A DNA stretch of 64,000 nt, from positions 5,146,001 to 5,210,000 of the forward strand of contig NZ_CP030073.1 in the NCBI RefSeq assembly GCF_003261055.1, in the 5' to 3' direction. Every line of letters begins with the position of its first letter. Positions within the stretch are counted from its first letter, which is position 1. The DNA is from Streptomyces cadmiisoli (GTDB lineage: Bacteria; Actinomycetota; Actinomycetes; Streptomycetales; Streptomycetaceae). Positions 8,158-15,960 of this stretch are shown piece after piece. Both the position numbers and the translations under genes were made by a program. The notes beneath the pieces were generated by a model. The model saw only the letters and a program-made list of their open reading frames with translations, ran no database searches and had not been told where the DNA came from.

Positions 8158-9432
8158 GTGGGACACGCTGACACGTTGCTCGCCATGGGCGGTGCCTTCC
8201 TGGCCGCCGCGTTCCTCGCCCGGCTGGGCGGCAGGATCGGACTGCCGACCATCCCCTTGTTCATGCTCGCCGGCATCCTCCTCGGACCCCACACCCCGGG
8301 CCCCGTCCTGGTCGAGGACTCGCACGACTTCGAGATGCTCTCGGCGCTCGGGCTCGTGCTGCTGCTGTTCTACCTGGGTCTGGAGTTCCACCTCGACGAC
8401 CTCAGGAAAGGCGGCAGACGGCTCCTGGCGGCGGGCGGCATCTATCTGCTGCTCAACGTCGGCGCGGGGCTGGGATTCGGGTTCGCCCTCGGGTGGGGCG
8501 CCCGCGAAGCGCTGGTGATGGCCGGTGTCCTCGGCATCTCCTCGTCCGCGATCGTCACCAAGATCCTCATCGACCTGGGCCGGATCGGGCGCCCCGAGAC
8601 GCGGCTGATCCTGGGCGTCATCGTGGTGGAGGACATCTTCCTCGCCCTGTACCTCGCGGCGCTCCAGCCGGTCATCAGCGGCGCCCAGGGCGTGACGGAC
8701 ATGGTCCTCCAGGCGGGCAAGGCGTTCGGGTTCCTGCTGGTGCTGGCCGCCGCGGCCCGCTACGGCACCCGGCTGATCGGACGGCTCGTCCAGGTCCGCG
8801 ACAACGAACTCCTGGTGATCAGCTTCCTCGGGGCGGCCGTCTTCGTCGCCGGTGTCTCGGAGGTCCTCGGCGTCGCCGACGCCATCGGCGCCTTCATGAT
8901 CGGGCTCATCCTGGCCGGCACCCCGTCGGGTCCGCGGATACGCCGGCTCGTCCATCCCCTGCGCGACGCGTTCGCCGCGATCTTCTTCTTCGCCTTCGGA
9001 CTTGCCATCGACCCCGGTGTCGTCGCCGCCGTCGCCGGGCCGGTCGCCGCTGCCGCCGCCGTGACCGTCGTCATGAACGTCGTCGCGGGACTCCTCGTCG
9101 CCAGGCTGTACGGCTACGGCCCGGACCGCGCCGCGGACATCGCCACCACCCTGGTCGCCCGCGGGGAGTTCGCGCTGATCCTCGCCGCGATGGCCACCAG
9201 CGCCGGACTCGACGAGCGGCTCGCGCCGTTCATCGCCGGATACGTCCTCGTCCTCGCCGTCCTGGGGCCCGTGGTCGCCGGACGCGCCGAACTGCTGGCC
9301 CGCGCCCTGGTGTCGGTGAACGCGTTCCTGCGCCGCCCCGGAAGGTCCGCCCCCGCGCCGCCGTCCGAGCCGGCCCCCGCCGACGCCGCCCCCGAACCCG
9401 CGGACTCCGGCCTCTTCCGGCCGGGAGTGTGA
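8158..9432 (+). CDS. Cation:proton antiporter, CPA2 (KefB-like) family
   Basis: 424 aa with 12-13 hydrophobic segments. Family markers are GLPTIPLFMLAGILLGPHTPG in helix 2, LLLFYLGLEFHLDDL in the next helix and GISSSAIVTKIL. Acidic residues in mid-membrane segments (VVEDIF; GVADAIGAF) suit ion/proton exchange. There is no C-terminal RCK/TrkA domain: the tail after about residue 390 is Pro/Ala-rich and short, so any nucleotide-dependent regulation would need a partner. The start is GTG 8158 with AAGGTGG just upstream. The 203-nt gap from the MFS gene shows no other gene. Confidence 0.87.
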   Translation: MGHADTLLAMGGAFLAAAFLARLGGRIGLPTIPLFMLAGILLGPHTPGPVLVEDSHDFEMLSALGLVLLLFYLGLEFHLDDLRKGGRRLLAAGGIYLLLNVGAGLGFGFALGWGAREALVMAGVLGISSSAIVTKILIDLGRIGRPETRLILGVIVVEDIFLALYLAALQPVISGAQGVTDMVLQAGKAFGFLLVLAAAARYGTRLIGRLVQVRDNELLVISFLGAAVFVAGVSEVLGVADAIGAFMIGLILAGTPSGPRIRRLVHPLRDAFAAIFFFAFGLAIDPGVVAAVAGPVAAAAAVTVVMNVVAGLLVARLYGYGPDRAADIATTLVARGEFALILAAMATSAGLDERLAPFIAGYVLVLAVLGPVVAGRAELLARALVSVNAFLRRPGRSAPAPPSEPAPADAAPEPADSGLFRPGV

Positions 9433-9434
9433 GG

Positions 9435-9456
9435 GCGGGGCGGCGAGCGGCCCCGC
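9435..9456. terminator. Hairpin between convergent antiporter and response regulator
   Basis: GCGGGGC (9435-9441), an 8-nt loop, then GCCCCGC (9450-9456). It fills the 25-bp gap between the antiporter stop and the response-regulator stop, so it is likely used in both directions. Confidence 0.5.
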
Positions 9457-9457
9457 G

Positions 9458-10117
9458 TCAGGGCTCGATCAGGCCGACGCGGATGGCGTAACGGGTCAGT
9501 TCCAGACGGTCCTTCAGGCCGAGTTTCTGCAGCAGGTTCGCCCGATGGCGCTCCACCGTCTTCGGGCTGATCACCAGCATGTCGGCGATGTCCTGCGAGG
9601 TGTGCCCCTCCGCGACGAGCTTGAGGATCTCCTCCTCGCGGTCGGTGATCGCCCGGGCGGGCAGCGCGCGGCCCTCCCGCATGCGGTCCAGGTAGTTGCG
9701 GATCAGGGCGTTGACCGCGCCGGGGTACAGGAACGGCTCACCGCGCATCGTGGCGCGGCACGCCTCCACGAGGTCGCGGTCGGCGACGGACTTCAGCACG
9801 TAGCCGGAGGCGCCGGCGCTCAGGGCCTCGAAGAAGTACTGCTCGTTGTCGTACATCGTCAGGATCAGGATGCGCAGGTCCGGCAGGGTGCGGGAGAGTT
9901 CGCGGGCCGCCTGGAGCCCGGTCAGCCGGGGCATCGCGATGTCGAGGATCGCCAGGTCGGGGCGGAGTTCGCGGGCCTGCGCCACCGCCTCGGCGCCGTC
10001 GTCGGCCTCGGCGACCACGGTGAGGTCGGGCTCGCCGTCGAGGATGAGGCGGACACCGCGCCGTACGAGGGCGTGGTCGTCGGCGAGCAGGATGCGGGTG
10101 GGCTGCGGTTCTCGCAT
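9458..10117 (-). CDS. NarL/LuxR-family response regulator
   Basis: 219 aa. The receiver domain (residues 5-120) has the acidic pair in LLADDHALVRRG, the phosphorylated Asp in LAILDIAMPRLTG, and Thr/Lys in ILTMYD and YVLKSV. The LuxR-type helix-turn-helix (about 150-215) contains ITDREEEILKLVAEGHTSQDIADMLVISPKTVERHRANL. It follows the sensor kinase gene by 1 nt (the kinase stop and this ATG at 10117 are separated by one base), so translation is probably coupled. The family pattern is phosphorylation by the partner kinase, then DNA binding as a dimer. No target site is obvious. Confidence 0.95.
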   Translation of the reverse strand: MREPQPTRILLADDHALVRRGVRLILDGEPDLTVVAEADDGAEAVAQARELRPDLAILDIAMPRLTGLQAARELSRTLPDLRILILTMYDNEQYFFEALSAGASGYVLKSVADRDLVEACRATMRGEPFLYPGAVNALIRNYLDRMREGRALPARAITDREEEILKLVAEGHTSQDIADMLVISPKTVERHRANLLQKLGLKDRLELTRYAIRVGLIEP

Positions 10118-10118
10118 G

Positions 10119-11066
10119 TCAGCCGTTCCGGTCGGGGACAGGGACGTCGAGGGAGATCTCGGTGCCGCCGCGCGGGCCGGGGCCCAGCGTGAGGTCGGCG
10201 CCGATGAGCAGGGCACGCTCGCGCATACCGCGGATGCCGGCTCCTTCGGGTGCGTCGCCGATGCCCCGGCCGTCGTCGCGGATGAGCAGCCCCACCCCGG
10301 CCGGGGTGCGCCTGAGGGCGAGTTCGGCGTGCCGGGCGCGTGAGTGGCGGACCGTGTTGGTGAGCCCTTCCTGGGCGACGCGGTAGAGGACGAGTTCGGC
10401 GTCGTGGCCGAGCGGCGGCAGTTCCGCGTCGAGCCGGTGCTGCACGGACAGGCCGGGACTGGTGAACTCCGTGGTGAGGGCCCTGAGCGCCTTCGCCAGC
10501 CCGAGTTCGTCCAGGACGCCGGGGCGCAGCCGGCGTGCGATGCGACGGATCTCGTCCAGGCTGACCCGGGTGGTCTCCTGGACCTGATGCAGTTCGCCGC
10601 GCATCTCGGGCGGCGCGTGGTCGGCGACCCGCTTGAGTTCGAGCAGGACGGCCGTCAGGGTCTGGCCCACCTCGTCGTGGAGTTCCTGCGCGATGCGGCG
10701 GCGTTCGGCCTCCTGCGCGGACAGGGCGCGGGCACTGCTGGTGGCCCGTTCGTGCTCCAGCCGGTCGAGCATGGCGTTGAACGTCGCGATCAGCTCGGCG
10801 ATCTCCCCCTGGCTGTCGACCGCGAGGCGCCGGCCGGGGCGGAGCAGGTCGGTCGTGGTCATCGCGCGGGTGAGGCGCTGGAGCGGGGCCAGGCCCACGC
10901 GGAGCAGCAGGGCGTTGGCGATGAGCATGGCGGCCAGACCGCCGGTGAGGACCGCGGCCTCGGTGAGCAGCACGGGGGTGGAGACGGTGACCGGGCCCAG
11001 CAGCAGTGCGGCGGCCGTGACCAGCACGACGGCGTTCAGCAGGAATATCCGCCAGAACAACGGCAC
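10119..11066 (-). CDS. NarL-type sensor histidine kinase (HisKA_3)
   Basis: 315 aa, GTG start at 11066. Two membrane helices (about residues 5-25 and 35-60) with almost no extracellular loop, a HAMP region (about 55-110), the HisKA_3 motif RRIAQELHDEVGQTLTAV with the phospho-accepting His, and an ATPase domain (VAQEGLTNTVRHS; RDDGRGIG; GIRGMRERALLIGA). The tiny extracellular segment suggests sensing within or at the membrane. The response regulator follows immediately. Confidence 0.93.
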   Translation of the reverse strand: MPLFWRIFLLNAVVLVTAAALLLGPVTVSTPVLLTEAAVLTGGLAAMLIANALLLRVGLAPLQRLTRAMTTTDLLRPGRRLAVDSQGEIAELIATFNAMLDRLEHERATSSARALSAQEAERRRIAQELHDEVGQTLTAVLLELKRVADHAPPEMRGELHQVQETTRVSLDEIRRIARRLRPGVLDELGLAKALRALTTEFTSPGLSVQHRLDAELPPLGHDAELVLYRVAQEGLTNTVRHSRARHAELALRRTPAGVGLLIRDDGRGIGDAPEGAGIRGMRERALLIGADLTLGPGPRGGTEISLDVPVPDRNG

Positions 11067-11544
11067 CGCGCGTCGCCTCCTCGATCCTCGACCCGGGCCT
11101 CTTCGGCACGCTTCGTCACGGCCCCGCCGGGCAGCGGCGGGCGCCTGCGCACCGCGACGGGCCTCCAGGATTCAGCGTGGCCGCTGCCGGGACCGGCTGC
11201 CATCCGTGGCGGCACCCATGTGCAACTCGTGCAGACTCGGCGCGACGGCGTTCGTGGGGGTCTGGTGCGGGCAGGAATGCAGCGTGGGCCTGATGGCCGG
11301 GGGGCAGCGGAGCGCGACAGGCTGGAATCCGGTCGGAACCTCCGGACGGGGGTGTCTTGGCATGGACGACGTGGTACCGGCTGACCGGTGGGCGGGCCGT
11401 GCACGGCCTCGGTGCCGCCCGCCACGGCATCTCCCGCCCCACCGTCCCCACCGTCCCCACCCGTTCGCACCGCCTCCGCCGCACCCACCGCACTCCTCAT
11501 CGGCCCCGAGTACAGGGCAGAACGTGTTCCGGAAAGGAGACGGC
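11067..11544. other. Gap without a convincing gene
   Basis: 478 bp between the divergent kinase and DUF3040 genes. Open frames exist on both strands but none has a ribosome-binding site with protein-like composition. The promoters of both flanking genes must lie here; I see no clear operator. Confidence 0.5.
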
Positions 11545-11829
11545 ATGTCCCAGCCCGACGACGAGCGCTTGGTCGCACTGGAAGCAGGGTTCGAGCGCGA
11601 CGATCCCCGGTTCGCCCGGGCGATGCGTGCCGGACGCCCCTCCCGGCCCCGTGAGTACCGCCGCACGGGCGCCTGGTGGGCGCTGGCGGTCGCCGTGGCC
11701 GTACTGATCACCGGTGTGTTCCTGCCCGACGGCCTGCTCATAGCCACCGGCCTGGTCCTGGCCGGTATCGCCGCGCAGCTGTTCGATCCGCACCGGGCGC
11801 GGGCCCGCCGCCGCCCGCCCCGCCGCTGA
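11545..11829 (+). CDS. DUF3040 small membrane protein
   Basis: 94 aa. The soluble N-terminus MSQPDDERLVALEAGFERDDPRFARAMRAG fits the DUF3040 pattern, then two adjacent membrane helices (WWALAVAVAVLITGVFL; LLIATGLVLAGIAAQLF) and an Arg-rich cytoplasmic tail. A strong GGAAAGGAG site precedes the ATG. The family is widespread in actinobacteria and its function is unknown. It stands alone, 126 bp before another small membrane protein on the same strand. Confidence 0.82.
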   Translation: MSQPDDERLVALEAGFERDDPRFARAMRAGRPSRPREYRRTGAWWALAVAVAVLITGVFLPDGLLIATGLVLAGIAAQLFDPHRARARRRPPRR

Positions 11830-11954
11830 AATCCGTCCGGCGGCCGCCTGTTCGGAGGGGGTCCACCCAGTGGGACAATCCATGCCCAGGGTCCACGCCG
11901 CCGTGGTGGCCGGCGCCCCTCGGGCAGGGGGAGGACCGGAGGGAGGCAGGGAGC

Positions 11955-12395
11955 ATGATCGAGTGGGTGTCCCTCAGGGCCGGCGCCCGGCCCGTGCCCG
12001 CGCCCGTCGCCACTCCACTGGTGTGGGCCACGGCATTCGGCGGGGCGATGACCCTGGTCGCCCTGCACAGCGCGCTGGTGGGCACGGACCGCCCCGGGCT
12101 CGCCCTGGCCGCGCTGTCCGTACTGGCCGGAGGGCTGGGCCTGTGCTCCCGCTTCACCGCGGCCCCGGGTACGGCCGTACTGTGCTGGCTGTTCCTCAAC
12201 GGCTTCGCCATTCCGCCCGTGGGCACCCTCACGTGGGCCGGCCACCGCGACACCCTCTGGCTCGGCTGCCTGTGCGCGGCGACCCTCTTCGGCACGGCGC
12301 TGGCCCGCCTGATCCATGCCCGGATCGCCTACCGCCGCCTCAGCGTGGGAGAGCCTCCGGCGGCGGCACCGGACGACTGGCCGCGCGGCCTCTGA
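11955..12395 (+). CDS. Hypothetical membrane protein, three to four helices
   Basis: 146 aa, ATG 11955 with GGGAGG upstream. Hydrophobic segments are at about residues 20-42, 48-68, 70-90 and 100-120 (including GTAVLCWLFLNGFAIPP). The pattern resembles the small four-helix module (DUF4118-like) found in KdpD-type sensors, but no kinase domain follows. I do not assign a function. Its Asp/Pro tail is soluble. Confidence 0.65.
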   Translation: MIEWVSLRAGARPVPAPVATPLVWATAFGGAMTLVALHSALVGTDRPGLALAALSVLAGGLGLCSRFTAAPGTAVLCWLFLNGFAIPPVGTLTWAGHRDTLWLGCLCAATLFGTALARLIHARIAYRRLSVGEPPAAAPDDWPRGL

Positions 12396-12553
12396 CCCAC
12401 GCGACGGCCGGTCGGACGCGGGCCGGTGACCGGTCGGACGCGATGCGGCGGTCGGTGGGACGCGACGGCCGGTCCGGCGGCTGGTCGGATCCGGTCCGGC
12501 GGTCGGTCGGACGCCTGCCGGGCCGGTGTCCGTCGGACGTGGTCCGGTGGCGG
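12396..12553. repeat. Degenerate GGTCGGACGC-type tandem repeat
   Basis: The 158-bp gap holds at least six imperfect copies of GGTCGGACGC or GGTCCGGCGG at intervals of about 15-30 bp, ending close to the MOSC gene stop codon. No gene is visible. It lies between convergent genes, so transcription termination or simple expansion are possible explanations. Confidence 0.6.
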
Positions 12554-13096
12554 TCAGACGCGGTCCAGTGGCCGGTGCGGGCCGGCCGGTAGCTCGACCT
12601 CGATCGTGTCGCCCGGTCGCACCACACCGCCCGTCCTCACCACGCTCATGATCCCGGCCCTGCGCACCAGCCCGCCCGCCTCGTCGCGGCCGACGACCTC
12701 CTTCAGCAGACCGTGCTGGAACGCGTCGATCTGCACGCACGGGTTGCGCAGACCGGTCACCTCCACCACCGCGTCGTCCCCGATGCGCAGCAACGCGCCG
12801 ACGGGCAGGCCGAGCAGATCGATGTCGCGCGTGGTGATGTTCTCGCCGAGACGACCCGGCCCCACCTCGAACCCCGCGTCACCCACCTCGGCGAACAACT
12901 CCTCGTGGATGAGATGGACCTGCCGCAGATTCGGCTGGGTGGGATCCTGCGCGACGCGCGACCGGTGCTTGACCGTCACCCCGGCGTGCACATCCCCCTC
13001 CACGCCCAGCCCGGCGAGCAGCGTGATGCTCTCCCGGTTCGGCTTGGTGAACGAGTACTCCCCGTTGCTGCTGACCGCCGTGACGCTTCCGCCCAT
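12554..13096 (-). CDS. MOSC domain-containing protein
   Basis: 180 aa. MOSC features: VSSNGEYSFTKP near the start, GLGVEGDVHAG, VHLIHEELF, GPGRLGENITTRDIDL, and the conserved cysteine in RNPCVQID (Cys119). MOSC proteins share a fold with the C-terminus of molybdenum-cofactor sulfurase; small bacterial members such as YiiM reduce N-hydroxylated compounds or handle sulfur. A moeA-moaC-mogA cluster is present at 56-58 kb but too distant to imply operon linkage. Start ATG 13096. Confidence 0.88.
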   Translation of the reverse strand: MGGSVTAVSSNGEYSFTKPNRESITLLAGLGVEGDVHAGVTVKHRSRVAQDPTQPNLRQVHLIHEELFAEVGDAGFEVGPGRLGENITTRDIDLLGLPVGALLRIGDDAVVEVTGLRNPCVQIDAFQHGLLKEVVGRDEAGGLVRRAGIMSVVRTGGVVRPGDTIEVELPAGPHRPLDRV

Positions 13097-13195
13097 GGTC
13101 CCGAGCCCCCTCTTCAGTGACGATCCTCAGTGACGATGATCCGTCAGAAACCTGACCGAGCGCCCGCCCACGAGTCCCCCTCCCGGCCCCGCGGT

Positions 13196-13516
13196 CTAGG
13201 CGCCGGGGGCGCGGAACGCGACCTGCCGGCGCGCGGCCTCGTCGATCTCGTCGACGGTCAGCAGCGGGGTGGCCCGCGTGTTCAGGGCGCCGCTGGCCTT
13301 GACGCCGAGAGACACGGCGGCCATGGAGACCGCGTCGGGGAAGTCGAGGATGATCACGATGTCGTCGGCCCCGAAAGCGAAGTACATCGCCTCGACCGTT
13401 CCGCCGAGGTCCCCGACGACCTGCTCGACGGCGGCCCGGCGGCCACTCGCCCCCTCCCCGAGCAGCCCTTTGGTGCCCTCGGGCGTGTAGGTGGCCTGGA
13501 TGAGGAACTTCGCCAT
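13196..13516 (-). CDS. GYD domain protein
   Basis: 106 aa, begins MAKFLIQATYTPEGTKGLL, with the ferredoxin-like GYD core (YFAFGADDIVIILDFPD). The domain is named for a Gly-Tyr-Asp motif, here degenerate (GADD). The family is uncharacterised and probably a ligand-binding dimer. A second GYD gene of about the same length lies 1.2 kb away on the other strand. Start ATG 13516 with GGGAG upstream. Confidence 0.83.
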   Translation of the reverse strand: MAKFLIQATYTPEGTKGLLGEGASGRRAAVEQVVGDLGGTVEAMYFAFGADDIVIILDFPDAVSMAAVSLGVKASGALNTRATPLLTVDEIDEAARRQVAFRAPGA

Positions 13517-13654
13517 GGGGGTGCTCCCTGCCCAGCGTTCGTCCGGTGTCCCGAATGCCCTTCCCGCCCGTCCTCGACGGCCATGCGCCTTCCGGCGGGA
13601 TTCACTCGTCGGAACCCCGATCCACCGCCGGGCAGGGGCATCTGACACGGCGAA

Positions 13655-13691
13655 GGGCCGGCCCGGGAGGGGAGACCTCCCGGGCCGGCCC
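13655..13691 (-). terminator. Strong 16-bp hairpin terminator
   Basis: A perfect 16-bp stem (13655-13670 with 13676-13691) and a 5-nt loop. It lies 38 bp downstream of the secreted-protein stop codon, so it most likely ends that transcript before the GYD gene. Confidence 0.8.
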
Positions 13692-13728
13692 GTACGGCGA
13701 CGCTTCCGCCGGATGCCGCCCGCCGGTG

Positions 13729-14490
13729 TCAGCGCACGTCGACGAAGTCGCCCTTGGCCTTCAGCGCCGCGGTCGTGCTGGTGCCGGCGAAGCTCCAGCG
13801 CCAGTAACCGTCGGCGGCGGCCTTCACGTCGGCCCTCAGGTTGCCCTTCGCGTCGCTCGTCACGGTCTTGACCGTGGTGTAGGCGCTGCTGTTCTTGGCG
13901 CGGAACTGAAGCCGTACGGACTGCGAGGTGTAGCCGGCGTAGACGTACTTGTCCCAGTTCGCCCGGGCCAGCTTGCCGGTGACCGTGATGGTCCTGCCCT
14001 TCACGACCGGCTCGGGCGAGGCGTTGACGCTCAGCGTGGAGCGCCGCTTCACGGGGTGGGTGCCGTAGACGTCCCCGTAGTAGTCGCCGTCCTTCGACTC
14101 CAGCTGGACGTAGACGTCCCAGGGCCCCGCGAGAGCGTTGCGCGGCAGGTCGATGTCCCGTTCGAGCTCGACGTGGAGCTTGCAGGTGGACGTGGTGGAG
14201 TTGCTGGCGGTGCAGCTGGGGGCGCCGTGGTACGTCCAGTACTCGTCCCCCTTCTCCCGCTCGATCTGGAGGAAGCCGCCGTTCTTGATCCCCGAGTCGT
14301 CGGAGGCGGTCACCGAGATGGTGAACGACTCCGTCCGGGAGGTGCCGAAGACGATGGACTTGCCGCCGTTCACGGACACTTTCTTGATCTCTACACCGGT
14401 CTCCGCCGCGTGTGCGGAGGGTACGGCGAGCAAGGAGCCGCACAGGGCGAGGGCACCGGTCGTGACGGCACCCAAGGTCGCTGAACGCAT
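13729..14490 (-). CDS. Secreted protein of unknown function
   Basis: 253 aa. A Sec signal peptide is clear: MRSATLGAVTTGALALCGSLLAVPSAHA, with cleavage likely after AHA. The mature part is beta-rich, with an Ig/bacterial-surface-like run (VEIKKVSVNGGKSIVFG; FTISVTASDDSGIKNGGF) and a second half ( STLSVNASPEPVVKGRTITVTGKL, then YVYAGYTSQSVRLQF ) resembling Streptomyces extracellular calcium-binding-like or Ig-fold repeats. One cysteine pair (SCTAS; STCKL) could form a disulfide. No catalytic motif is seen. Confidence 0.75.
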   Translation of the reverse strand: MRSATLGAVTTGALALCGSLLAVPSAHAAETGVEIKKVSVNGGKSIVFGTSRTESFTISVTASDDSGIKNGGFLQIEREKGDEYWTYHGAPSCTASNSTTSTCKLHVELERDIDLPRNALAGPWDVYVQLESKDGDYYGDVYGTHPVKRRSTLSVNASPEPVVKGRTITVTGKLARANWDKYVYAGYTSQSVRLQFRAKNSSAYTTVKTVTSDAKGNLRADVKAAADGYWRWSFAGTSTTAALKAKGDFVDVR

Positions 14491-14631
14491 GAATCCCCAA
14501 ATGGTCGGGCCGGCCCCGACCACAGATCCCGGTGGGATCCCCCCTGGTCGCAGGCACGGCAGGTGGCGTGAGGATACGTCATGCCGGCCGGCGCCCGGCG
14601 CGGGGTCGGGCGGCCCGGGCGACGCGCGGAG

Positions 14632-14688
14632 GCGACCCCCGTTCGGAGGCGTCCGGGACCGGGCGCGACCCTCGTTCGGATGCGAACG
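14632..14688. promoter_or_regulatory. Direct repeat plus dyad upstream of the second GYD gene
   Basis: GCGACCCCCGTTCGGA (14632-14647) is repeated with one change at 14665-14680, 33 bp apart (about three helical turns). The second copy overlaps the dyad CGTTCG-GATG-CGAACG (14673-14688). It lies in the 270-bp divergent promoter region between the secreted-protein and GYD genes. A regulator-binding site is possible. Confidence 0.35.
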
Positions 14689-14760
14689 GCATGCGCCCGG
14701 CGGAGTCCGTGCCCAGGATTTACCTCGAGATCGTGCCCGTCTGCCGAAGGTGAGAAGACC

Positions 14761-15057
14761 ATGGCGACCTATGTCGCGCTGCTGAACTGGACCGATCAGG
14801 GCGTCCGCAACTACAAGGACACGGCGGCGCGCGCCGACAGCTTCGCCGCCGCGGCCCACAAGCTCGGGGCGGAGGTCGTCGACATCTACTGGACCGTCGG
14901 TCCGTACGACCTCGTGGCCGTCGTCGAGGCCCCCGACGAAGAGACCGCCACCGCGGTCCTTCTGCAACTCGGCGGCGTGGGCAATGTCCGCACCACGACC
15001 CTGCGCGCTTTCGGCAAGGAGGAGATGAACCGGATCATCGCGAAGGCGGGCGGGTGA
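14761..15057 (+). CDS. GYD domain protein, second copy
   Basis: 98 aa, MATYVALLNWTDQGVRNYKDT, with the intact motif WTVGPYDLVAVVEAPDEETA. It is more typical of the family than the copy at 13196-13516. A single-domain cytoplasmic protein, likely a dimer or higher oligomer; no known activity. ATG 14761 follows AAGGTGAG. A hairpin follows the stop. Confidence 0.87.
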   Translation: MATYVALLNWTDQGVRNYKDTAARADSFAAAAHKLGAEVVDIYWTVGPYDLVAVVEAPDEETATAVLLQLGGVGNVRTTTLRAFGKEEMNRIIAKAGG

Positions 15058-15084
15058 GAGGGCGGCCGGGTGTGGGGGGTACCG

Positions 15085-15110
15085 GGGTCCGGGGTGTGAC
15101 CGCCGGACCC
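15085..15110 (+). terminator. Hairpin after the second GYD gene
   Basis: GGGTCCGG (15085-15092), a 10-nt loop, CCGGACCC (15103-15110), 28 bp past the stop codon. A further GC-rich partial palindrome follows. Confidence 0.5.
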
Positions 15111-15164
15111 GGGAATCCCCGGGGCCCCTCTACGTGTCCGGCCCGCCGCTGGGCGGCCGGTTGA

Positions 15165-15347
15165 TCAGGCAGCCTTGGACCGCGTCGTACGCGTGCCCGG
15201 GGTGGGCTCTTCTGCTTCTTCGGCCAGGAAGATCTCGTCTTCTCCGAAGTCCGGGGCCTGGAAGGGGTTCGTCGCCGGAGGCGGCGATGCCGGAGTGGAG
15301 CGGCGGGGTCGCCCTTCCAGGGCGGAGAACAGCGACGTCAGTTCGAT
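15165..15347 (-). CDS. Candidate 60-aa protein without a standard start codon
   Basis: A protein-like frame reads (M/I)ELTSLFSALEGRPRRS, then PFQAPDFGEDEIFLAEEAEE and ends TRSKAA before TGA at 15165-15167. The frame has no ATG, GTG or TTG between the upstream in-frame TAG (near 15410) and this sequence. The best-placed initiator is ATC at 15347, 10 nt after GAAAGG; a CTG at 15341 is the alternative. The acidic, low-GC-skew-free composition looks like a real small acidic protein rather than a shadow frame. It lies downstream of the 73-aa gene on the same strand. It may be real with an unusual start, or a gene that has lost its start codon. Confidence 0.45.
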   Translation of the reverse strand: MELTSLFSALEGRPRRSTPASPPPATNPFQAPDFGEDEIFLAEEAEEPTPGTRTTRSKAA

Positions 15348-15413
15348 GAGAGGTCTGCCTTTCGTTACAGGTCCCCGAAGGGGCCTGGCGTGCCGTGACC
15401 GGGCACAGCGGTC

Positions 15414-15635
15414 CTACAGCTTGGTCATCTTGGCGTACGGGCTCAGGATCCGCATACGCGTCGCGCCGAAATCCACGAGCGCCGCGATTCCGTCCTCGAT
15501 GCCGGTCACCCGGCCGAGTCCGTACACATCGTGAGTGACCTGGTCGCCCACGGCGAAGTGCTTGGGTGCCGGTGTGACCGGGGCCTTGAAGGGGCTGGTA
15601 GGCAAATGACGCTTCGGTGCAGCAGGCTTTGTCAT
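15414..15635 (-). CDS. Small protein resembling the UvrD/PcrA C-terminal (Tudor-like) domain
   Basis: 73 aa. After a basic N-terminus (MTKPAAPKRHLPTS), the core FAVGDQVTHDVYGLGRVTGIEDGIAALVDFGA and the end RILSPYAKMTKL resemble the C-terminal domain of UvrD/PcrA helicases, which has GDxVxHxxFGLGxV and a final YAPxxKL and binds RNA polymerase. CarD/TRCF-type domains share this fold, so a role near transcription is possible but not shown. Start ATG 15635 has GAGG only 3 nt upstream; an in-frame ATG at 15644 would add MRP. Confidence 0.65.
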   Translation of the reverse strand: MTKPAAPKRHLPTSPFKAPVTPAPKHFAVGDQVTHDVYGLGRVTGIEDGIAALVDFGATRMRILSPYAKMTKL

Positions 15636-15839
15636 TGGCCTCATTATGAGCCCAGGTGTGTCCTGTTCGCTGTGGCCGTCGGCACAGATCTCGTCGGCGA
15701 CAACCACGTCATGCCACTGACCTGGGCTTTCGAGATCTCGCGGGCCGAAACTCGACCGCCGATCCCTTTCGCCGGCCGTGGCTGACCTCCGTATCCGGCG
15801 CGATCGGGGCCCGAACCCCGCCGACGGCAGCCGACAACG

Positions 15840-15880
15840 AAGGGCCAGCCCGGAAGAAAACCTCTCCTGAACTGGCCCTT
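15840..15880 (-). terminator. Hairpin downstream of tRNA-Arg
   Basis: AAGGGCCAG (15840-15848) and CTGGCCCTT (15872-15880) form a 9-bp stem with a 23-nt loop just 3' of the tRNA on its strand. The T-run is on the wrong side for this orientation, so its role is uncertain. Confidence 0.4.
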
Positions 15881-15887
15881 TTGTCCG

Positions 15888-15960
15888 TGCCCCCGGCAGG
15901 ATTCGAACCTGCGACACCCGCTTTAGGAGAGCGGTGCTCTATCCCCTGAGCTACGAAGGC
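15888..15960 (-). tRNA. tRNA-Arg (anticodon CCU)
   Basis: 73 nt with a full cloverleaf: acceptor GCCTTCG/CGGGGGC (two G-U pairs), D arm GCTC-AGGGGATA-GAGC, anticodon stem CCGCT/AGCGG with loop CTCCTAA (anticodon CCT in DNA), and T arm GCAGG-TTCGAAT-CCTGC. The discriminator base is A and CCA is not encoded. No integrase or duplicated 3' end is seen nearby. Confidence 0.95.

Noticed and set aside
15888..15960. tRNA-Arg as an integration site for a mobile element
   Set aside because: No integrase, excisionase or duplicated tRNA 3' end is seen in the flanking 10 kb.
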